Shown one piece after another: positions 42,767-56,319 of a stretch of 64,000 nt of DNA. The DNA comes from Candidatus Enterococcus myersii (GTDB lineage Bacteria > Bacillota > Bacilli > Lactobacillales > Enterococcaceae). The stretch lies in assembly GCF_017316025.1 (NCBI RefSeq), contig NZ_JAFLVT010000018.1, positions 106,356 to 170,355 of the forward strand, in the 5' to 3' direction. A program made the translations under genes and the position numbers. Position 1 is the first letter of the stretch. Every line of letters starts with the position of its first letter. The notes beneath the pieces were generated by a model. That model did no database searches. It was not told where the DNA came from and saw nothing but the letters and a program-made list of their open reading frames with translations.

Positions 42767-43048
42767 CGAATGATGGTGATGATGAAGTTGTGTTTTACTT
42801 TCTTTTGGTTTATTAGGGTTCCGACGCAAGGAGAAAGTTTCCGGCACATAATCTAGGCCGCCTTTTACAAAAGGATGACAGCGTAATATTCTTGCAGTCC
42901 CCATAATACCACCCTTTAAGGCTCCATGTTTTTCTACTGCTTGAATCATATATGACGAACAAGTAGGGTAATAACGACAACTGGGGGGAAACAAAGGAGA
43001 GATAAAGCGTTGATACCCCCGTACCAGTCCAATCATTATTTTTTTCAT
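42761..43048 (-). CDS. yidD: Membrane protein insertion efficiency factor YidD
   Basis: The 95-residue protein has the YidD core [35 protein letters not shown] and [14 protein letters not shown] with its conserved cysteines. It assists YidC-dependent insertion at the inner leaflet. ATG 43048 has AAGGA upstream; a longer in-frame extension of 49 residues has no family support and crosses a terminator. The C terminus ends in a natural run of five histidines. Confidence 0.92.
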   Translation of the reverse strand: MKKIMIGLVRGYQRFISPLFPPSCRYYPTCSSYMIQAVEKHGALKGGIMGTARILRCHPFVKGGLDYVPETFSLRRNPNKPKESKTQLHHHHHSR

Positions 43049-43118
43049 GTAAATTATCCTTTCTGGAAATGATTGCCACTGGCCAAAGCATACGTCAATT
43101 TTAAAACTGTTACAAGTA

Positions 43119-43150
43119 AAAAAGTTCAAGTCACATGAACTTGAACTTTT
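43119..43150. terminator. Terminator of the 3D-domain protein gene
   Basis: AAAGTTCAAGTTCATGTGACTTGAACTTTT folds into a 10-bp stem with a TTTAC tail on the minus strand. Confidence 0.8.
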
Positions 43151-43155
43151 AACTC

Positions 43156-43815
43156 CTATCCTAAAATCGTTACTTTCACTTGACGACGTCCCCAAGCTTC
43201 ACATTGGCCTGCTGTCGAAAAATGAACATCAATAATATTGCCTTGAATTGCTGAACCGGTATCCACAGCGTATGCTTCGCCATAACCTTCAACATATAAA
43301 TGCGTTCCTAATGGAATTACACTTGGATCAACAGCTACCGCCATTGGGTTGGCAAGTAAGTTTTGGCCAGTTGCAGTGACAGAACCGCCACCTAAAGCAT
43401 CCGCTGGATCTGAACTATAGGCTGTGGCTTCCATCATCATTGTTTGACCACTTGGTTGGCTTTCATTTGCTTGCTGCGCTTTTGTTTCTTGTTGGGCAGC
43501 TTCTTGTGCTGCCTTTTCTTTTTCAGCTTTTTCTTTTTCGGCTTTTTCCGCTGCGATTTTTTTTGCCTTTTCGGCGGCGGCTTTTTTAGCGGCCTCTTTT
43601 GCTTTAATATCTGCTTTGACTAAATCAACAGCTTTATTATTTGTTGTTTCCACTAACAGTGAACTTGATAAATTAGTTGCTTCAGCTTTTGAAACAAGTT
43701 CAGTCTGAAGTGTTGGCTGACTAGCCGTTTCATTTTCAGCTGCGTAAACAGGTAACATACTACCTACGGCGATCACAATCGTTGCACTTAAAATTGGTAA
43801 TAAACGGGTTTGCAT
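43156..43815 (-). CDS. Secreted 3D-domain cell-wall protein
   Basis: The 219-residue precursor has a signal peptide ([21 protein letters not shown], cleavage near VYAAE). A long Lys/Ala/Glu-rich coiled region follows at about residues 65-110. The C-terminal 3D domain has [49 protein letters not shown] with the three aspartates, and QVKVTILG. The fold resembles the catalytic barrel of lytic transglycosylase MltA and occurs in peptidoglycan-remodelling proteins. GAGGAG precedes the start. It is a single-gene unit. Confidence 0.87.
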   Translation of the reverse strand: MQTRLLPILSATIVIAVGSMLPVYAAENETASQPTLQTELVSKAEATNLSSSLLVETTNNKAVDLVKADIKAKEAAKKAAAEKAKKIAAEKAEKEKAEKEKAAQEAAQQETKAQQANESQPSGQTMMMEATAYSSDPADALGGGSVTATGQNLLANPMAVAVDPSVIPLGTHLYVEGYGEAYAVDTGSAIQGNIIDVHFSTAGQCEAWGRRQVKVTILG

Positions 43816-44285
43816 TAATCGACACTCCTCAAAAATATAAAAACTCTAATGGCCTAACTTGTACCATTACAATTAAATTGAATTTTTCCACGAGAAGTAT
43901 CATAGCATCTCTTTTTAGCTGATAGGTTACAAGAGAGTTAAACCTCTTTGACAAGAAAAAAGAAACGCTGCTGTTTTTTGTTACAAACGAAATATTTGTC
44001 TTATAAGCATAAAGCAATAAGCAAGAGCCTTGCTACTATAGGCTTTCAAATTATTACAAAAGCGTAATTTTCAATTCAGAAAGTTTTTTTGAGAACGCTT
44101 TTATCACAAGTTATAAAATCACGATTACATGAAATTTGGGAAATCGACCCAAAAAACGCTGTTTATTACGTTAGTTTTACAAAAAAGACAAAAAATGAAG
44201 CGTTATCAATACTAATTTTCCCCACTGTTGTTTTAAAATAGTTAATTTTTATTAGAAAAATTTCGCTCCTTGGTATGAAACAACA
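43816..44285. other. Gene-free gap of about 470 bp
   Basis: Holds the upstream region of the 3D-domain gene, with a TATGAT-like element on the minus strand at about 43900-43905 but no matching -35. Short frames in both directions lack ribosome binding sites. Nothing else is recognised. Confidence 0.4.
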
Positions 44286-44314
44286 CAAAAAAAGTCGACC
44301 ATATACGGTCGACT
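44286..44314 (-). terminator. Terminator of the murA-epuA unit
   Basis: AGTCGACC (44314-44307 strand-reversed) pairs with GGTCGACT around ATATAC, followed by seven T on the minus strand. Confidence 0.9.
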
Positions 44315-44322
44315 AACAGTTT

Positions 44323-44499
44323 TTATTTCATAAAATCTAAAATATGCGTCCAGAGTCCTGGATAAAAAACTTTTAATGGCATTCCTTCACCAATTCCACC
44401 ATAGCCAATCATCGTTCCAATAATGAACATAATCATTGCAAGTAAAAGGACAAAAAGAATTTTCACTAAAGTCGTAATAATATAACGATTTAATCTCAT
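44323..44499 (-). CDS. epuA: EpuA-like small membrane protein (annotated as RNA polymerase beta-associated)
   Basis: A 58-residue frame begins MRLNRYIITTLVKILFVLLL, has one membrane helix through MIMFIIGTMIGYGG and ends FYPGLWTHILDFMK. Size, the GEGMP..VF.P..W.HI pattern and the position directly after murA match EpuA (PF11772), often labelled DNA-directed RNA polymerase subunit beta in databases. GAGGTG lies upstream of the ATG at 44499, and the murA stop is 19 bp away. In other lactic acid bacteria the gene is linked to envelope functions. A terminator follows directly. Confidence 0.8.
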   Translation of the reverse strand: MRLNRYIITTLVKILFVLLLAMIMFIIGTMIGYGGIGEGMPLKVFYPGLWTHILDFMK

Positions 44500-44518
44500 C
44501 CAGTCACACCTCTATCTT

Positions 44519-45817
44519 TTAAGCAATTGTAGCAGCACTTTTAGCTGCTTTGTGTTCAATCTCAACACGTTCCACATTACCACCTAGAGCTTGTAATTTT
44601 TTGTGGAAGTTGTAATAGCCACGATCTAAATATTTCAAATTGCGAACGCGGGTAATGCCGTTTGAACGTAAACCAACTAAGATTAAAGCCGCTGCAGCAC
44701 GTAAGTCCGTTGCATAAACTAATGCACCTTGCATTTCATGTCCACCTTCAATGACAGCCACATTGCCATCAATTTTCACATGAGCATTCATACGACGCAT
44801 TTCTTCTAAATGTTGGAAACGATTTTCAAATACGGTTTCTGTTACGATACTTGTGCCTGGTGCTACCATTTGAATTGCAGTCATTTGAGCTTGCATATCT
44901 GTTGGGAAACCTGGGTGAGGCATTGTTTTCACGTCTGTTGGTTTTAATACTTTAGGCCCAATAACGCGAACTCCGCCTTCTTCTTCAATAATTTCAGCAC
45001 CCATTTCGCTTAATTTAGAAATTAAAGGACGATTATGTTCTGAAATGGCATCTTGAATTAAAACGTTACCTTCTGTCATTGCTGCGGCCACCATGAAAGT
45101 TCCAGCTTCAATTCTATCTTGAACGATTGAATGGTTAACTGCGTGCAAATGATCCACGCCTTCAATTCTCATGGTTTCTGTACCAGCACCAAAAATTTGT
45201 GCTCCCATTTTATTTAAGACATTCGCAAGATCAACAATTTCAGGTTCACGGGCCACGTTTTCGATGATTGTTGTTCCTTTTGCTTTAACAGCAGCCATCA
45301 TAATATTTTGCGTAGCACCAACACTTGGGAAGTCCAAGTAAATTGTGTTGCCGTGTAACTCATCGGCAATTGCTTCAATATAACCATCTTTTTGATTAAT
45401 TTTAGCGCCTAAAGCTTGGAACCCTTTTAGATGTAAGTCAATTGGACGTTTACCAATTGCACAACCACCAGGCATCGCAACTTTAGCATGTCCGTTACGC
45501 GCCAATAATGGTCCCATAACAACAATAGATGCCCGCATTTGGCTGACTAATTCATAAGGTGCTTCAATTTCTAATTGACGAGAAGCATTGATCGTCACTT
45601 CGTTTACAGCTTCATTAAAATCTACGTCCACGTTTAAGTGGCGAATAACTTCATTCATTGTTAAAACGTCAGATAGAATTGGCACATTACGTAAAGTAGT
45701 AGTCCCTTCTTCTGCTAATAGACTTGCAGCTAAGATTGGTAAAACGGCATTTTTTGCGCCTTCAATTTTGACAGTACCTTTTAATTGATTACCACTTTGA
45801 ACGATAATCTCTTCCAT
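44519..45817 (-). CDS. murA: UDP-N-acetylglucosamine 1-carboxyvinyltransferase
   Basis: MurA transfers enolpyruvate to UDP-GlcNAc, the first committed step of peptidoglycan synthesis, and is the fosfomycin target. The 432-residue protein has [18 protein letters not shown], the catalytic Cys119 in [24 protein letters not shown] and [23 protein letters not shown] precedes the ATG at 45817. Low-GC Gram-positives usually have two paralogues; the place between DUF1146 and epuA after atp suggests the MurA1 type. Confidence 0.95.
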   Translation of the reverse strand: MEEIIVQSGNQLKGTVKIEGAKNAVLPILAASLLAEEGTTTLRNVPILSDVLTMNEVIRHLNVDVDFNEAVNEVTINASRQLEIEAPYELVSQMRASIVVMGPLLARNGHAKVAMPGGCAIGKRPIDLHLKGFQALGAKINQKDGYIEAIADELHGNTIYLDFPSVGATQNIMMAAVKAKGTTIIENVAREPEIVDLANVLNKMGAQIFGAGTETMRIEGVDHLHAVNHSIVQDRIEAGTFMVAAAMTEGNVLIQDAISEHNRPLISKLSEMGAEIIEEEGGVRVIGPKVLKPTDVKTMPHPGFPTDMQAQMTAIQMVAPGTSIVTETVFENRFQHLEEMRRMNAHVKIDGNVAVIEGGHEMQGALVYATDLRAAAALILVGLRSNGITRVRNLKYLDRGYYNFHKKLQALGGNVERVEIEHKAAKSAATIA

Positions 45818-45911
45818 AAAATTCCCTCCAGAAAATAGCCTGAATGCTTCTGCACTCAAAATCTGTTTTATTATACCATAACTTTTTCATAAAGTACGTT
45901 TTTTGTATTCG

Positions 45912-46145
45912 TTAGACAATTGAAAGAAAAGTATTCTTCAATAAATTCAGGATTTCCAAGAAAAAGCTACTTGTCAGATAGCCCAAGCTAATGGCTAACA
46001 TCAAAATAACAATCCTGATTTGCGCTGTCTGAAACGATTTGAAAAGTGTATCCAATCGTAAAGACCGCAATCCCCAAAAGGCTAAGTAAACAAATGCAAA
46101 GTGACTGATAATCCGTACAATTGCATCGACACCATATACTTGCAT
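45912..46145 (-). CDS. DUF1146 family membrane protein
   Basis: The 77-residue protein has two membrane spans (RIISHFAFVYLAFWGL and IRIVILMLAISLGYLTSSFF) with a central SLRLDTLFK segment. This is the YwzB/DUF1146 pattern that consistently sits between atpC and murA in Firmicutes. AGGAGGAAG precedes the ATG. Function is not known. Confidence 0.88.
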   Translation of the reverse strand: MQVYGVDAIVRIISHFAFVYLAFWGLRSLRLDTLFKSFQTAQIRIVILMLAISLGYLTSSFFLEILNLLKNTFLSIV

Positions 46146-46477
46146 CCTTCTTCCTCCTGAGTAAAAAATTCAACACTCCTATAGTACCACAAATAGTAAC
46201 TTAAAAAAACAGAAATATTTTAAAAATCTTTAAAGCGTTTTTTAAAAGTCTCTTTTATAATTTTAGCTTATTTTGCTTTTCCTGCAAAACAAAAAGGTCG
46301 AAAGTATGACAAAACAAAATAACACTTTGTAAAATGTATCCGTAAAACGTATTTTTTATTTTACGCTATGTATAAAAAATAGACTGCGATAAATTTTTAT
46401 CACAGTCTATTTACAGATAAATGATGTCCTCACAATTTGCTACCAAGTATAAAATTGCGGTTAGGCATCATTGCTTA
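46146..46477. other. Intergenic region between atpC and DUF1146
   Basis: 332 bp holding the atp operon terminator, a second weak inverted repeat (GTAAAAT...ATTTTAC at about 46328-46363) and AT-rich upstream sequence of the DUF1146 gene. No coding frame is supported. Confidence 0.5.
46374..46411 (-). terminator. Terminator of the atp operon
   Basis: AATAGACTGTGAT pairs with ATCGCAGTCTATT on the minus strand, followed by TTTTATAC. Confidence 0.9.
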
Positions 46478-46897
46478 TCATTGATGTTTTGAAACATTAA
46501 TCCGATTAATAGCCCGATGCAAAGCAACAGTCGCTCGGCGTAAAGAATCGACATCTTCTTTTTCCCGTGCTTCTTCAATCATACGTTCAGCCCGCTGTTT
46601 GGCGCGTTCAGCCCGAGAAACATCGATATCACGTTCCCGCTCAGCGCTATCGGCAATAATGGAGACCACATTATCTCGCACTTCCATAATGCCGCCGTTA
46701 ACCGCAATCCAGTCAACATGGGTATCAGAATCGGTACGTTTTACCCGAACTTCATCAATTGCTAAAGGTGTAATAATCGGTGCGTGTTTTGGTAAAATAC
46801 CAATTTCACCAGCCGTTGTGTTGGCAACAACGATTTTAGCGTGGTGATCATAAACTAAACCATTAGGTGTTACCACATTTACAGTTAAGTATTCCAT
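46478..46897 (-). CDS. atpC: ATP synthase F1 epsilon subunit
   Basis: The 139-residue protein begins [21 protein letters not shown] and has the beta-sandwich segment [14 protein letters not shown]. The C-terminal helical pair ([28 protein letters not shown]) modulates rotation. It is the last gene of the operon, 13 bp after atpD. Confidence 0.96.
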   Translation of the reverse strand: MEYLTVNVVTPNGLVYDHHAKIVVANTTAGEIGILPKHAPIITPLAIDEVRVKRTDSDTHVDWIAVNGGIMEVRDNVVSIIADSAERERDIDVSRAERAKQRAERMIEEAREKEDVDSLRRATVALHRAINRINVSKHQ

Positions 46898-46910
46898 GGT
46901 GCACCCCTTT

Positions 46911-48335
<1,425 letters not shown>

Positions 48336-48346
48336 TCACGAAATCA

Positions 48347-49249
48347 TTAATCGAGTGCCGAAGCTCCCGCTACAATTTCGGTAATTTCTTGGGTAATTGC
48401 CCCTTGACGTGCGCGATTATAAGAAATCGTCAAATCACCGATAATATTTTTCGCATTGTCTGTTGCTGTCTTCATAGCTGTCATTCCGGCTGCATGTTCA
48501 GCGGTTTTCGCATCAACGATTGCACCGTAAATTAAACTTTCAGCATATTGTGGTAACAAGTGATCTAGAATTTCTTCTTTGGAAGGTTCAAACAAATATT
48601 CTTGTTCATAACTTTCCGCTTCTTCTGGATCCAAGTCAACAATTGGCAACATTTTTTCAACTCGAAACTGACTCGTTAATGAATTAATATGGTGATTGTA
48701 GCACACATATAATTCATCAAAGACTTCATTTTGATACATTGTTGTTGCCATGGTAACGATTTTACGAACTTCTTCAAAACTTGGTTGGTCAGACAAATTA
48801 CGCAATTCATATGCCAAATTAATTCCCCGTGCTTTAAAAAAGTCAGCTCCTGTCGCGCCAATAGCTACCATCACGTATTCATCGGCTGATTGGTGGTCTT
48901 CTTTTAACATCGACATCATTTGTTTTAAAATTGAACTATTGTAGCCACCAACTAAACCACCATCAGAGGTAATCACGATGTAGCCGGTTTTTTTTACCGG
49001 ACGGCTAATCAGCATGCTATTGTAATTCACCCCATCTTGTGGGCCGGCAGAATAAATATCATTTAACTGTTGTGCAGTCAAATGCGTTACTACTTCCCGA
49101 ACTTTTGAGGCATAAATTTGAAACTGTTTTGAGTGAGCTTCAGACTTGGTCAATTTAGCCGCCGATACCATTTGCATGGCGTTGGTGATTTGACTGGTTT
49201 TCTTCGTTGAAGCAATCCGTTGCTTAATCTCGTTTAAGGAAGCTCCCAT
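48347..49249 (-). CDS. atpG: ATP synthase F1 gamma subunit
   Basis: The 300-residue rotor shaft begins [28 protein letters not shown]. Its C-terminal coil has [20 protein letters not shown] and [18 protein letters not shown]. It sits between atpA and atpD in the standard order. Confidence 0.96.
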   Translation of the reverse strand: MGASLNEIKQRIASTKKTSQITNAMQMVSAAKLTKSEAHSKQFQIYASKVREVVTHLTAQQLNDIYSAGPQDGVNYNSMLISRPVKKTGYIVITSDGGLVGGYNSSILKQMMSMLKEDHQSADEYVMVAIGATGADFFKARGINLAYELRNLSDQPSFEEVRKIVTMATTMYQNEVFDELYVCYNHHINSLTSQFRVEKMLPIVDLDPEEAESYEQEYLFEPSKEEILDHLLPQYAESLIYGAIVDAKTAEHAAGMTAMKTATDNAKNIIGDLTISYNRARQGAITQEITEIVAGASALD

Positions 49250-49263
49250 TTATCTCACCTCTT

Positions 49264-51381
<2,118 letters not shown>

Positions 51382-51395
<14 letters not shown>

Positions 51396-51900
51396 GGTTG
51401 CCCAATCCTTCAATATAGTGATTAATTAATGCTTCATGGGCTTCTGGCGATAGCTCTTTGTTCAAGATTTTTTCGGCAATTTGTAAAGAAAGTTCAGCTA
51501 CATCGTCTTTAACACTTGTCATTGCAGCATCTCTTTCCATGGAAATATCACTTTTTGCCTTATCTTTCAAACGAGATACCTCTTCTTTGGTTTCGTTTAA
51601 AATATTTTGACGGCTGAGCTCGCCGCTGTCTTTAGCATTTTTGATGATTTCAGCTGCTTCGCTTTTGGAAGACATCAATTGAGTTTGACGTTCTTGTTCA
51701 AGCTTAGCTGCTTTAGTCCGGGATTGTTCAGCGGAATCTAAATCGTTAGCAATTTTATCTTCCCGTTTTTTCATCATGTCTGAAATTGCGCCCCAAGCAA
51801 AGTGCTTTAAAAGTGCAACTAACAATAAGAAAGAACCGGATACAACGACGATACTACTGATAGTTGTATTCCCGACTTCTGCTAATACAATATTTAGCAT
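51382..51900 (-). CDS. atpF: ATP synthase F0 subunit b
   Basis: The 172-residue protein has an N-terminal membrane helix ([21 protein letters not shown]) and a long charged coiled coil ([26 protein letters not shown] onward). It forms the peripheral stalk. It overlaps atpH. Confidence 0.95.
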
Positions 51901-51991
51901 AAGCGTAAGCTCCTTTTCTACTATTTAAGGTTGCCGTATCATGGCAAAAAAGCAAAAACAGTTTGCATCCGTTTCTGCTTTTCTCGTGGTT
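51900..51991 (-). promoter_or_regulatory. Intercistronic hairpin between atpE and atpF
   Basis: On the plus strand AAGCAAAAAC (about 51949) pairs with GTTTCTGCTT (about 51970). It sits right after the atpE stop and may protect or enrich the atpE message, whose product is needed in about ten copies per complex. Confidence 0.4.
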
Positions 51992-52225
<234 letters not shown>

Positions 52226-52298
52226 TTATAAAGTTGAGACGACCGGATAAATGTTTTTGCATTTTGTCGTCAAACCAGTTGATAAATGTCTTTTGAAT

Positions 52299-53015
52299 CT
52301 ACTCTTCTGTTTCCAATTTGTGCCCCATAAATACCATGGATAAGGTGACAAATACGTACGCTTGGATGGCGCCTATAAATAATGAGAAGCCAATCCAAAT
52401 CATCTCTAATGGAATAACTACAGGAAGCGTTAGCCAGCCAACATTGTTTAACATGTCAACAATTAAGCCAAGCAAAACCTCACCGGCGAAAATATTCCCG
52501 TAAAGACGTAAACCCAGGGTAATGATGTTGGTAAATTCTTCGATGATCTTAATTGGTAGCAAAAAGGCTACGGGTTGTAAAAATGATACTTTAAAGTAAC
52601 CTTTCAACCCAAATTTTTGCACCCCGAAGAAATGGGTCATCGCAATCATCATCAATGCCAATGTCAATGTCACAAAGGGATCCGCGGTTGGACTTTTCCA
52701 AAAAGTTGTTTCACCGACAACAATTTTCGTCACAAGACCAATCTCATTGGCGACAAAAACAAATAGAAACAAGGCAAATGATAATAAATGGAAGTTGTTC
52801 ACTTCATTACTTGGGAGGTTATCTCCTAAGATACCGCGAACGAAATCAATTACCCACTCAATAAAGTTTTGTTTGCCCTTTGGTTTTAACTGTAAATTTC
52901 GTGTACAAACAAAAACTAGTGTAAAGACAATAACACACGTGATAAGTGTCATTAAAAGGATGGTGCCATCAAACCAGATGGGACCAATATTGAAAACGAG
53001 TGGTTTTTCTTTCAA
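52299..53015 (-). CDS. atpB: ATP synthase F0 subunit a
   Basis: The 238-residue membrane protein has the conserved LRLYGNIFAGEVLLGL with the essential Arg, and IQAYVFVTLSMVFMG. The start is an unusual TTG at 53015 preceded by AGAGGTGAGAAATA. It is the first gene of the operon; no atpI precedes it. Confidence 0.95.
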   Translation of the reverse strand: MKEKPLVFNIGPIWFDGTILLMTLITCVIVFTLVFVCTRNLQLKPKGKQNFIEWVIDFVRGILGDNLPSNEVNNFHLLSFALFLFVFVANEIGLVTKIVVGETTFWKSPTADPFVTLTLALMMIAMTHFFGVQKFGLKGYFKVSFLQPVAFLLPIKIIEEFTNIITLGLRLYGNIFAGEVLLGLIVDMLNNVGWLTLPVVIPLEMIWIGFSLFIGAIQAYVFVTLSMVFMGHKLETEE

Positions 53016-53104
53016 TATTTCTCACCTCTTTTCATACGTATGCTCCAGCTAAAAAAGCTGGTAAATAAGTGCTGCTAATGCTTTTGGCATGATAACCAAT
53101 GGGT

Positions 53105-53133
53105 ATCATACCACCACGGATAGAAAATTTCAA
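53105..53133 (-). promoter_or_regulatory. atp operon promoter
   Basis: TTGAAA (53133-53128) and TATGAT (53110-53105) on the minus strand are 17 bp apart. The leader of about 85 nt contains the hairpin CCAGCTTTTTTAGCTGG (53044-53060). Confidence 0.8.
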
Positions 53134-53310
53134 AAGATTTTCAGTAAGATTTGACAGTTTTAGCAAAATGACTAATAGAAATGTGTAATACCTATAATCA
53201 GTAAAACGAATCATTAACTAAAAAAGCGAAATTTGACACACCGTCTGAGTAAATGCTATCAAAAAGACCCAACTTTATAAAGCAATATCCCCTGTTAAAT
53301 GCAAATTTCT

Positions 53311-53769
53311 TCAATAGTTTTTTAAAACGCGGCTTATTTGTCTTTCTTGATCCTTACGTTTTAATGTTTCACGTTTATCATACTCTTTTTTCCCCTTAGC
53401 AAGTCCAATTAAGACTTTGGCAAAACCGTCTTTTAAGTAGACTTTAAGCGGGACTACGGTCATCCCGGCACTTTTCATTTCACCATATAAACGATCAATT
53501 TGTTTACGGTGTAATAAAAGTTTTCGTGTCCGCAGTGGATCGTGATTGAATAAATTGCCTTGTTCATAAGGTGAGATGTGGACATTGTATAAGAATGCTT
53601 CCCCATTGCGAACACGAACAAAACCGTCTTTTAAATTAATGCGGGCATTGCGGATTGACTTAATTTCTGTCCCTTGTAAAACAATCCCAGCTTCTAACGT
53701 ATCAATAATTGTATAGTCGTGGCGGGCTTTTTTATTTTGGGCGATCAATTTACCTTCGCCTTTTGGCAT
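53311..53769 (-). CDS. smpB: SsrA-binding protein SmpB
   Basis: SmpB carries tmRNA to stalled ribosomes. The 152-residue protein starts [21 protein letters not shown] and has [27 protein letters not shown], a [12 protein letters not shown] segment and a basic C-terminal tail. ATG 53769 has AGGAGGTGG upstream; the longer frame crosses the repeat at 53870. It follows rnr as in most Firmicutes. No tmRNA gene was found in the window. Confidence 0.96.
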   Translation of the reverse strand: MPKGEGKLIAQNKKARHDYTIIDTLEAGIVLQGTEIKSIRNARINLKDGFVRVRNGEAFLYNVHISPYEQGNLFNHDPLRTRKLLLHRKQIDRLYGEMKSAGMTVVPLKVYLKDGFAKVLIGLAKGKKEYDKRETLKRKDQERQISRVLKNY

Positions 53770-53869
53770 ATAAGCCACCTCCTGTGCTTTTTTATTTATA
53801 AAGGCCGCTAAAATTTCCACAAGAAAAAACATTGATCTGACTGCCTTAGCACTGTCAGAGCTTTCTAAC

Positions 53870-53941
53870 AAGGGCTGAGACATTCCTATAATCCTGCTTT
53901 CAATTACAGATAAGCCCAACGCCTTTGTCCCAACCGCTTTT
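53870..53941. repeat. Imperfect inverted repeat between rnr and smpB
   Basis: AAGGGCTGAGACA (53870-53882) faces TGTCCCAACCGCTT (53926-53939), forming a mismatched stem without a T-tract. The GGTTGGGACAAA core on the minus strand resembles the GGTTGGATAAAG arm of the hairpin at 40705-40832, suggesting the same extragenic repeat family. Confidence 0.5.
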
Positions 53942-53943
53942 CA

Positions 53944-56316
53944 TTATTTATGTTTTTTCTTTTTGACTCCTTTATAAAACGGTTTTTTACCTTTTTTCTT
54001 CTTATTATTTCCTAAATAAACTTTTAGTTGACCTTTTTTATCACCGGTCTTAGCTTTAGTTGTAGAATTTTTCTTGCGGAAGTTAGCAGGATTCGTGATT
54101 TTTTTACCACCGCGATTTTTCCGACTCGTTTGTGGACGTGGTAATTGGGTAACTTCTTCTGCTGAAACCAATTCAAAATCAATTTCTCTGGTTTCAGGAT
54201 TTGCATTGGTCACTTTTACCCGTACTTTTTGGCCAATTTTAAAAGTCATTCCTGTTCTTTCACCAACGAGTGCCAGCTGTTGTTCAACAAAATGGAAGTA
54301 ATCATCTTTTAAATTACTAATGTGGATCATACCTTCAATTGTATTCGGTAATTCAATGAAGATACCAAATTTCGTAATCGAGCTGATAACTCCGTCAAAG
54401 TCTTCACCAATATGTGCTTGCATGAACTCAGCTTTTTTCATAGCGTCAACTTCACGCTCACACAAAACAGCCCGACGTTCCATATCAGAAGAATGATGGG
54501 CAATTTCTGGCAGCTTTTCTTGCCATTTACTTTGCATCTTTTTATCCGTAGTGCTTGCATAACTTCTAATTAAACGATGCACAATTAAATCGGGATAGCG
54601 CCTAATCGGTGAAGTAAAGTGTGTATAATAATCTGCCGCTAAGCCATAATGGCCTGCATTGTGTTCAGAATATTTTGCCTGTTGCATACTACGTAACAAC
54701 ATCATGTTCACAATCATTGCTTCGGGACGTTCTGCCACATCAGCAACAACTTTTTGCAAATCTTTTGGTGTAATACTTCCTTTAGTATGTTTAACTACCA
54801 TCCCCAAAGCGGCAGTAAAATCAAAGAAGCGTTGCAATTTTTCTTCTTTTGGATCTTCATGAATACGATAAATAAACGGCAAATGCAACTTATTATAGTG
54901 CTCTGCTACTGTTTCGTTGGCTGCTAACATGAAAGATTCAATTAAACGTTCCCCAATGCCGCGACTCCGTAAAACAATATCTTTTGGATGACCATCTTCA
55001 TCTACTAAAACTTTTGCTTCGCGATCTTCAAAGCTAACCGCTCCTCTTTGTATCCGGCGTTGTTCCAAAATATGGTGTAACTCCGCCATTTCAAAAAACA
55101 TCGGTACTAATTTTTCATACCGTTGGGAGACTTCTGGGTCATGATTTTCAATAATCGCGTTCACTGCCGTGTAGGTCATTCGTTCACTAGTTTGGATAAT
55201 ACTTGGAAAAATAGCGTGTTTGACAATTTTCCCACTTGAATCAATCTCCATTTCACAACTCATAGTGAGACGAGGCACGTGCGGGTTTAGAGAACAAATA
55301 CCATTTGACAGCCGTTGGGGAATCATTGGAATAACGCGATCGGTTAAATAGACACTAGTCCCTCGCTCATACGCTTCTTGATCTAGCGGGCTACCTTCTG
55401 TTACATAATACGAGACATCTGCGATATGCACACCTAAGAAAAAATTACCATTTGCTAATTTTTTTACAGTAACTGCATCATCTAAGTCCTTTGCATCTTC
55501 GCCGTCAATTGTCACGATCAATTGGTCGCTGCGATCAATCCGCTCTGGAAAATCAGCAGGGTTGATTGTTTCAGGTACTTTGTCTGCTTGGGCTAAGACA
55601 TTAGCTGGAAAGCTGGTTGGAATGCCATGGCTAATAACGATGGATAAAATATCCATGCCTGGGTCGTTTTTGTGGCCGATAACTTGTTTTATGATACCTT
55701 CAATGCTAGTCGGATAGCCTTTTTCTGGGTAATGGGTAATCTCCACAATGACAATACTGCCGTCTACTGGTTTAATACCCTCAGCAGCAACTAAAACTCT
55801 TAGGCCGTTAAAATTTTTATCCTTTGGTTTCACGCTGCCGTACAAATCACTTTCTGCGATTTCACTTTCATCAAATAACGTGAATTCACCCACGATTTGT
55901 TTGACCGCCCGTTGTCTAATTTCAACGACTTGCCCTTCGGCACCACGATCAGAAAAAGGATCAGAGACCTTCACAATATCAATGGCAACTGTATCGCCAT
56001 CCATGGCAAAACCTGTGGCTTCTTTTGGAATAAAAATATCATCTTCTTCAGGATCGATGGTCACAAAACCAAATCCCCGCTCATTGGCGCGAAAAGTCCC
56101 CTCCACCAATACTTTTTGAGGTGGTAATTTAATTTTACCTTTTTTATTAAAGACAATAGTCCCTTCTCGTTCCATCACAGCGATTGTCTGGATGAGCACT
56201 TTAAAATCATTACTTTTTTGCAGTTTTAAACCTTCGGCAATTTCTTCGGCAGAAAAACTTTTCTTATTACTTGTAGCTAGAAAAGTTAAAATCTGCTCTT
56301 TGATTGTTGCTTTCAT
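53944..56316 (-). CDS. rnr: Ribonuclease R
   Basis: The 790-residue 3'-5' exoribonuclease has a helix-turn-helix N terminus, cold-shock domains (GTFRANERGFGFVTIDPEEDDIFI), the RNB catalytic core (TIDGEDAKDLDDAV with its metal-binding aspartates, HYGLAADYYTHFTSPIRRYPDL) and an S1 domain (GVISSITKFGIFIELPNTIEGMIH). A very basic tail KKKKGKKPFYKGVKKKKHK closes it. RNase R degrades structured RNA and acts with SmpB-tmRNA. It lies 3 bp after the esterase gene. Confidence 0.97.
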   Translation of the reverse strand: MKATIKEQILTFLATSNKKSFSAEEIAEGLKLQKSNDFKVLIQTIAVMEREGTIVFNKKGKIKLPPQKVLVEGTFRANERGFGFVTIDPEEDDIFIPKEATGFAMDGDTVAIDIVKVSDPFSDRGAEGQVVEIRQRAVKQIVGEFTLFDESEIAESDLYGSVKPKDKNFNGLRVLVAAEGIKPVDGSIVIVEITHYPEKGYPTSIEGIIKQVIGHKNDPGMDILSIVISHGIPTSFPANVLAQADKVPETINPADFPERIDRSDQLIVTIDGEDAKDLDDAVTVKKLANGNFFLGVHIADVSYYVTEGSPLDQEAYERGTSVYLTDRVIPMIPQRLSNGICSLNPHVPRLTMSCEMEIDSSGKIVKHAIFPSIIQTSERMTYTAVNAIIENHDPEVSQRYEKLVPMFFEMAELHHILEQRRIQRGAVSFEDREAKVLVDEDGHPKDIVLRSRGIGERLIESFMLAANETVAEHYNKLHLPFIYRIHEDPKEEKLQRFFDFTAALGMVVKHTKGSITPKDLQKVVADVAERPEAMIVNMMLLRSMQQAKYSEHNAGHYGLAADYYTHFTSPIRRYPDLIVHRLIRSYASTTDKKMQSKWQEKLPEIAHHSSDMERRAVLCEREVDAMKKAEFMQAHIGEDFDGVISSITKFGIFIELPNTIEGMIHISNLKDDYFHFVEQQLALVGERTGMTFKIGQKVRVKVTNANPETREIDFELVSAEEVTQLPRPQTSRKNRGGKKITNPANFRKKNSTTKAKTGDKKGQLKVYLGNNKKKKGKKPFYKGVKKKKHK

Positions 56317-56319
56317 TTT

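Noticed and set aside
43829-44017. 62-codon minus-strand frame upstream of the 3D-domain gene
   Set aside because: No ribosome binding site and no protein-like motif. It lies in the promoter region of the next gene.
53016-53310. Search for a tmRNA gene beside smpB
   Set aside because: No alanine tRNA-like acceptor ends or tag-peptide frame could be seen. The region holds only the atp promoter and leader and AT-rich spacer.
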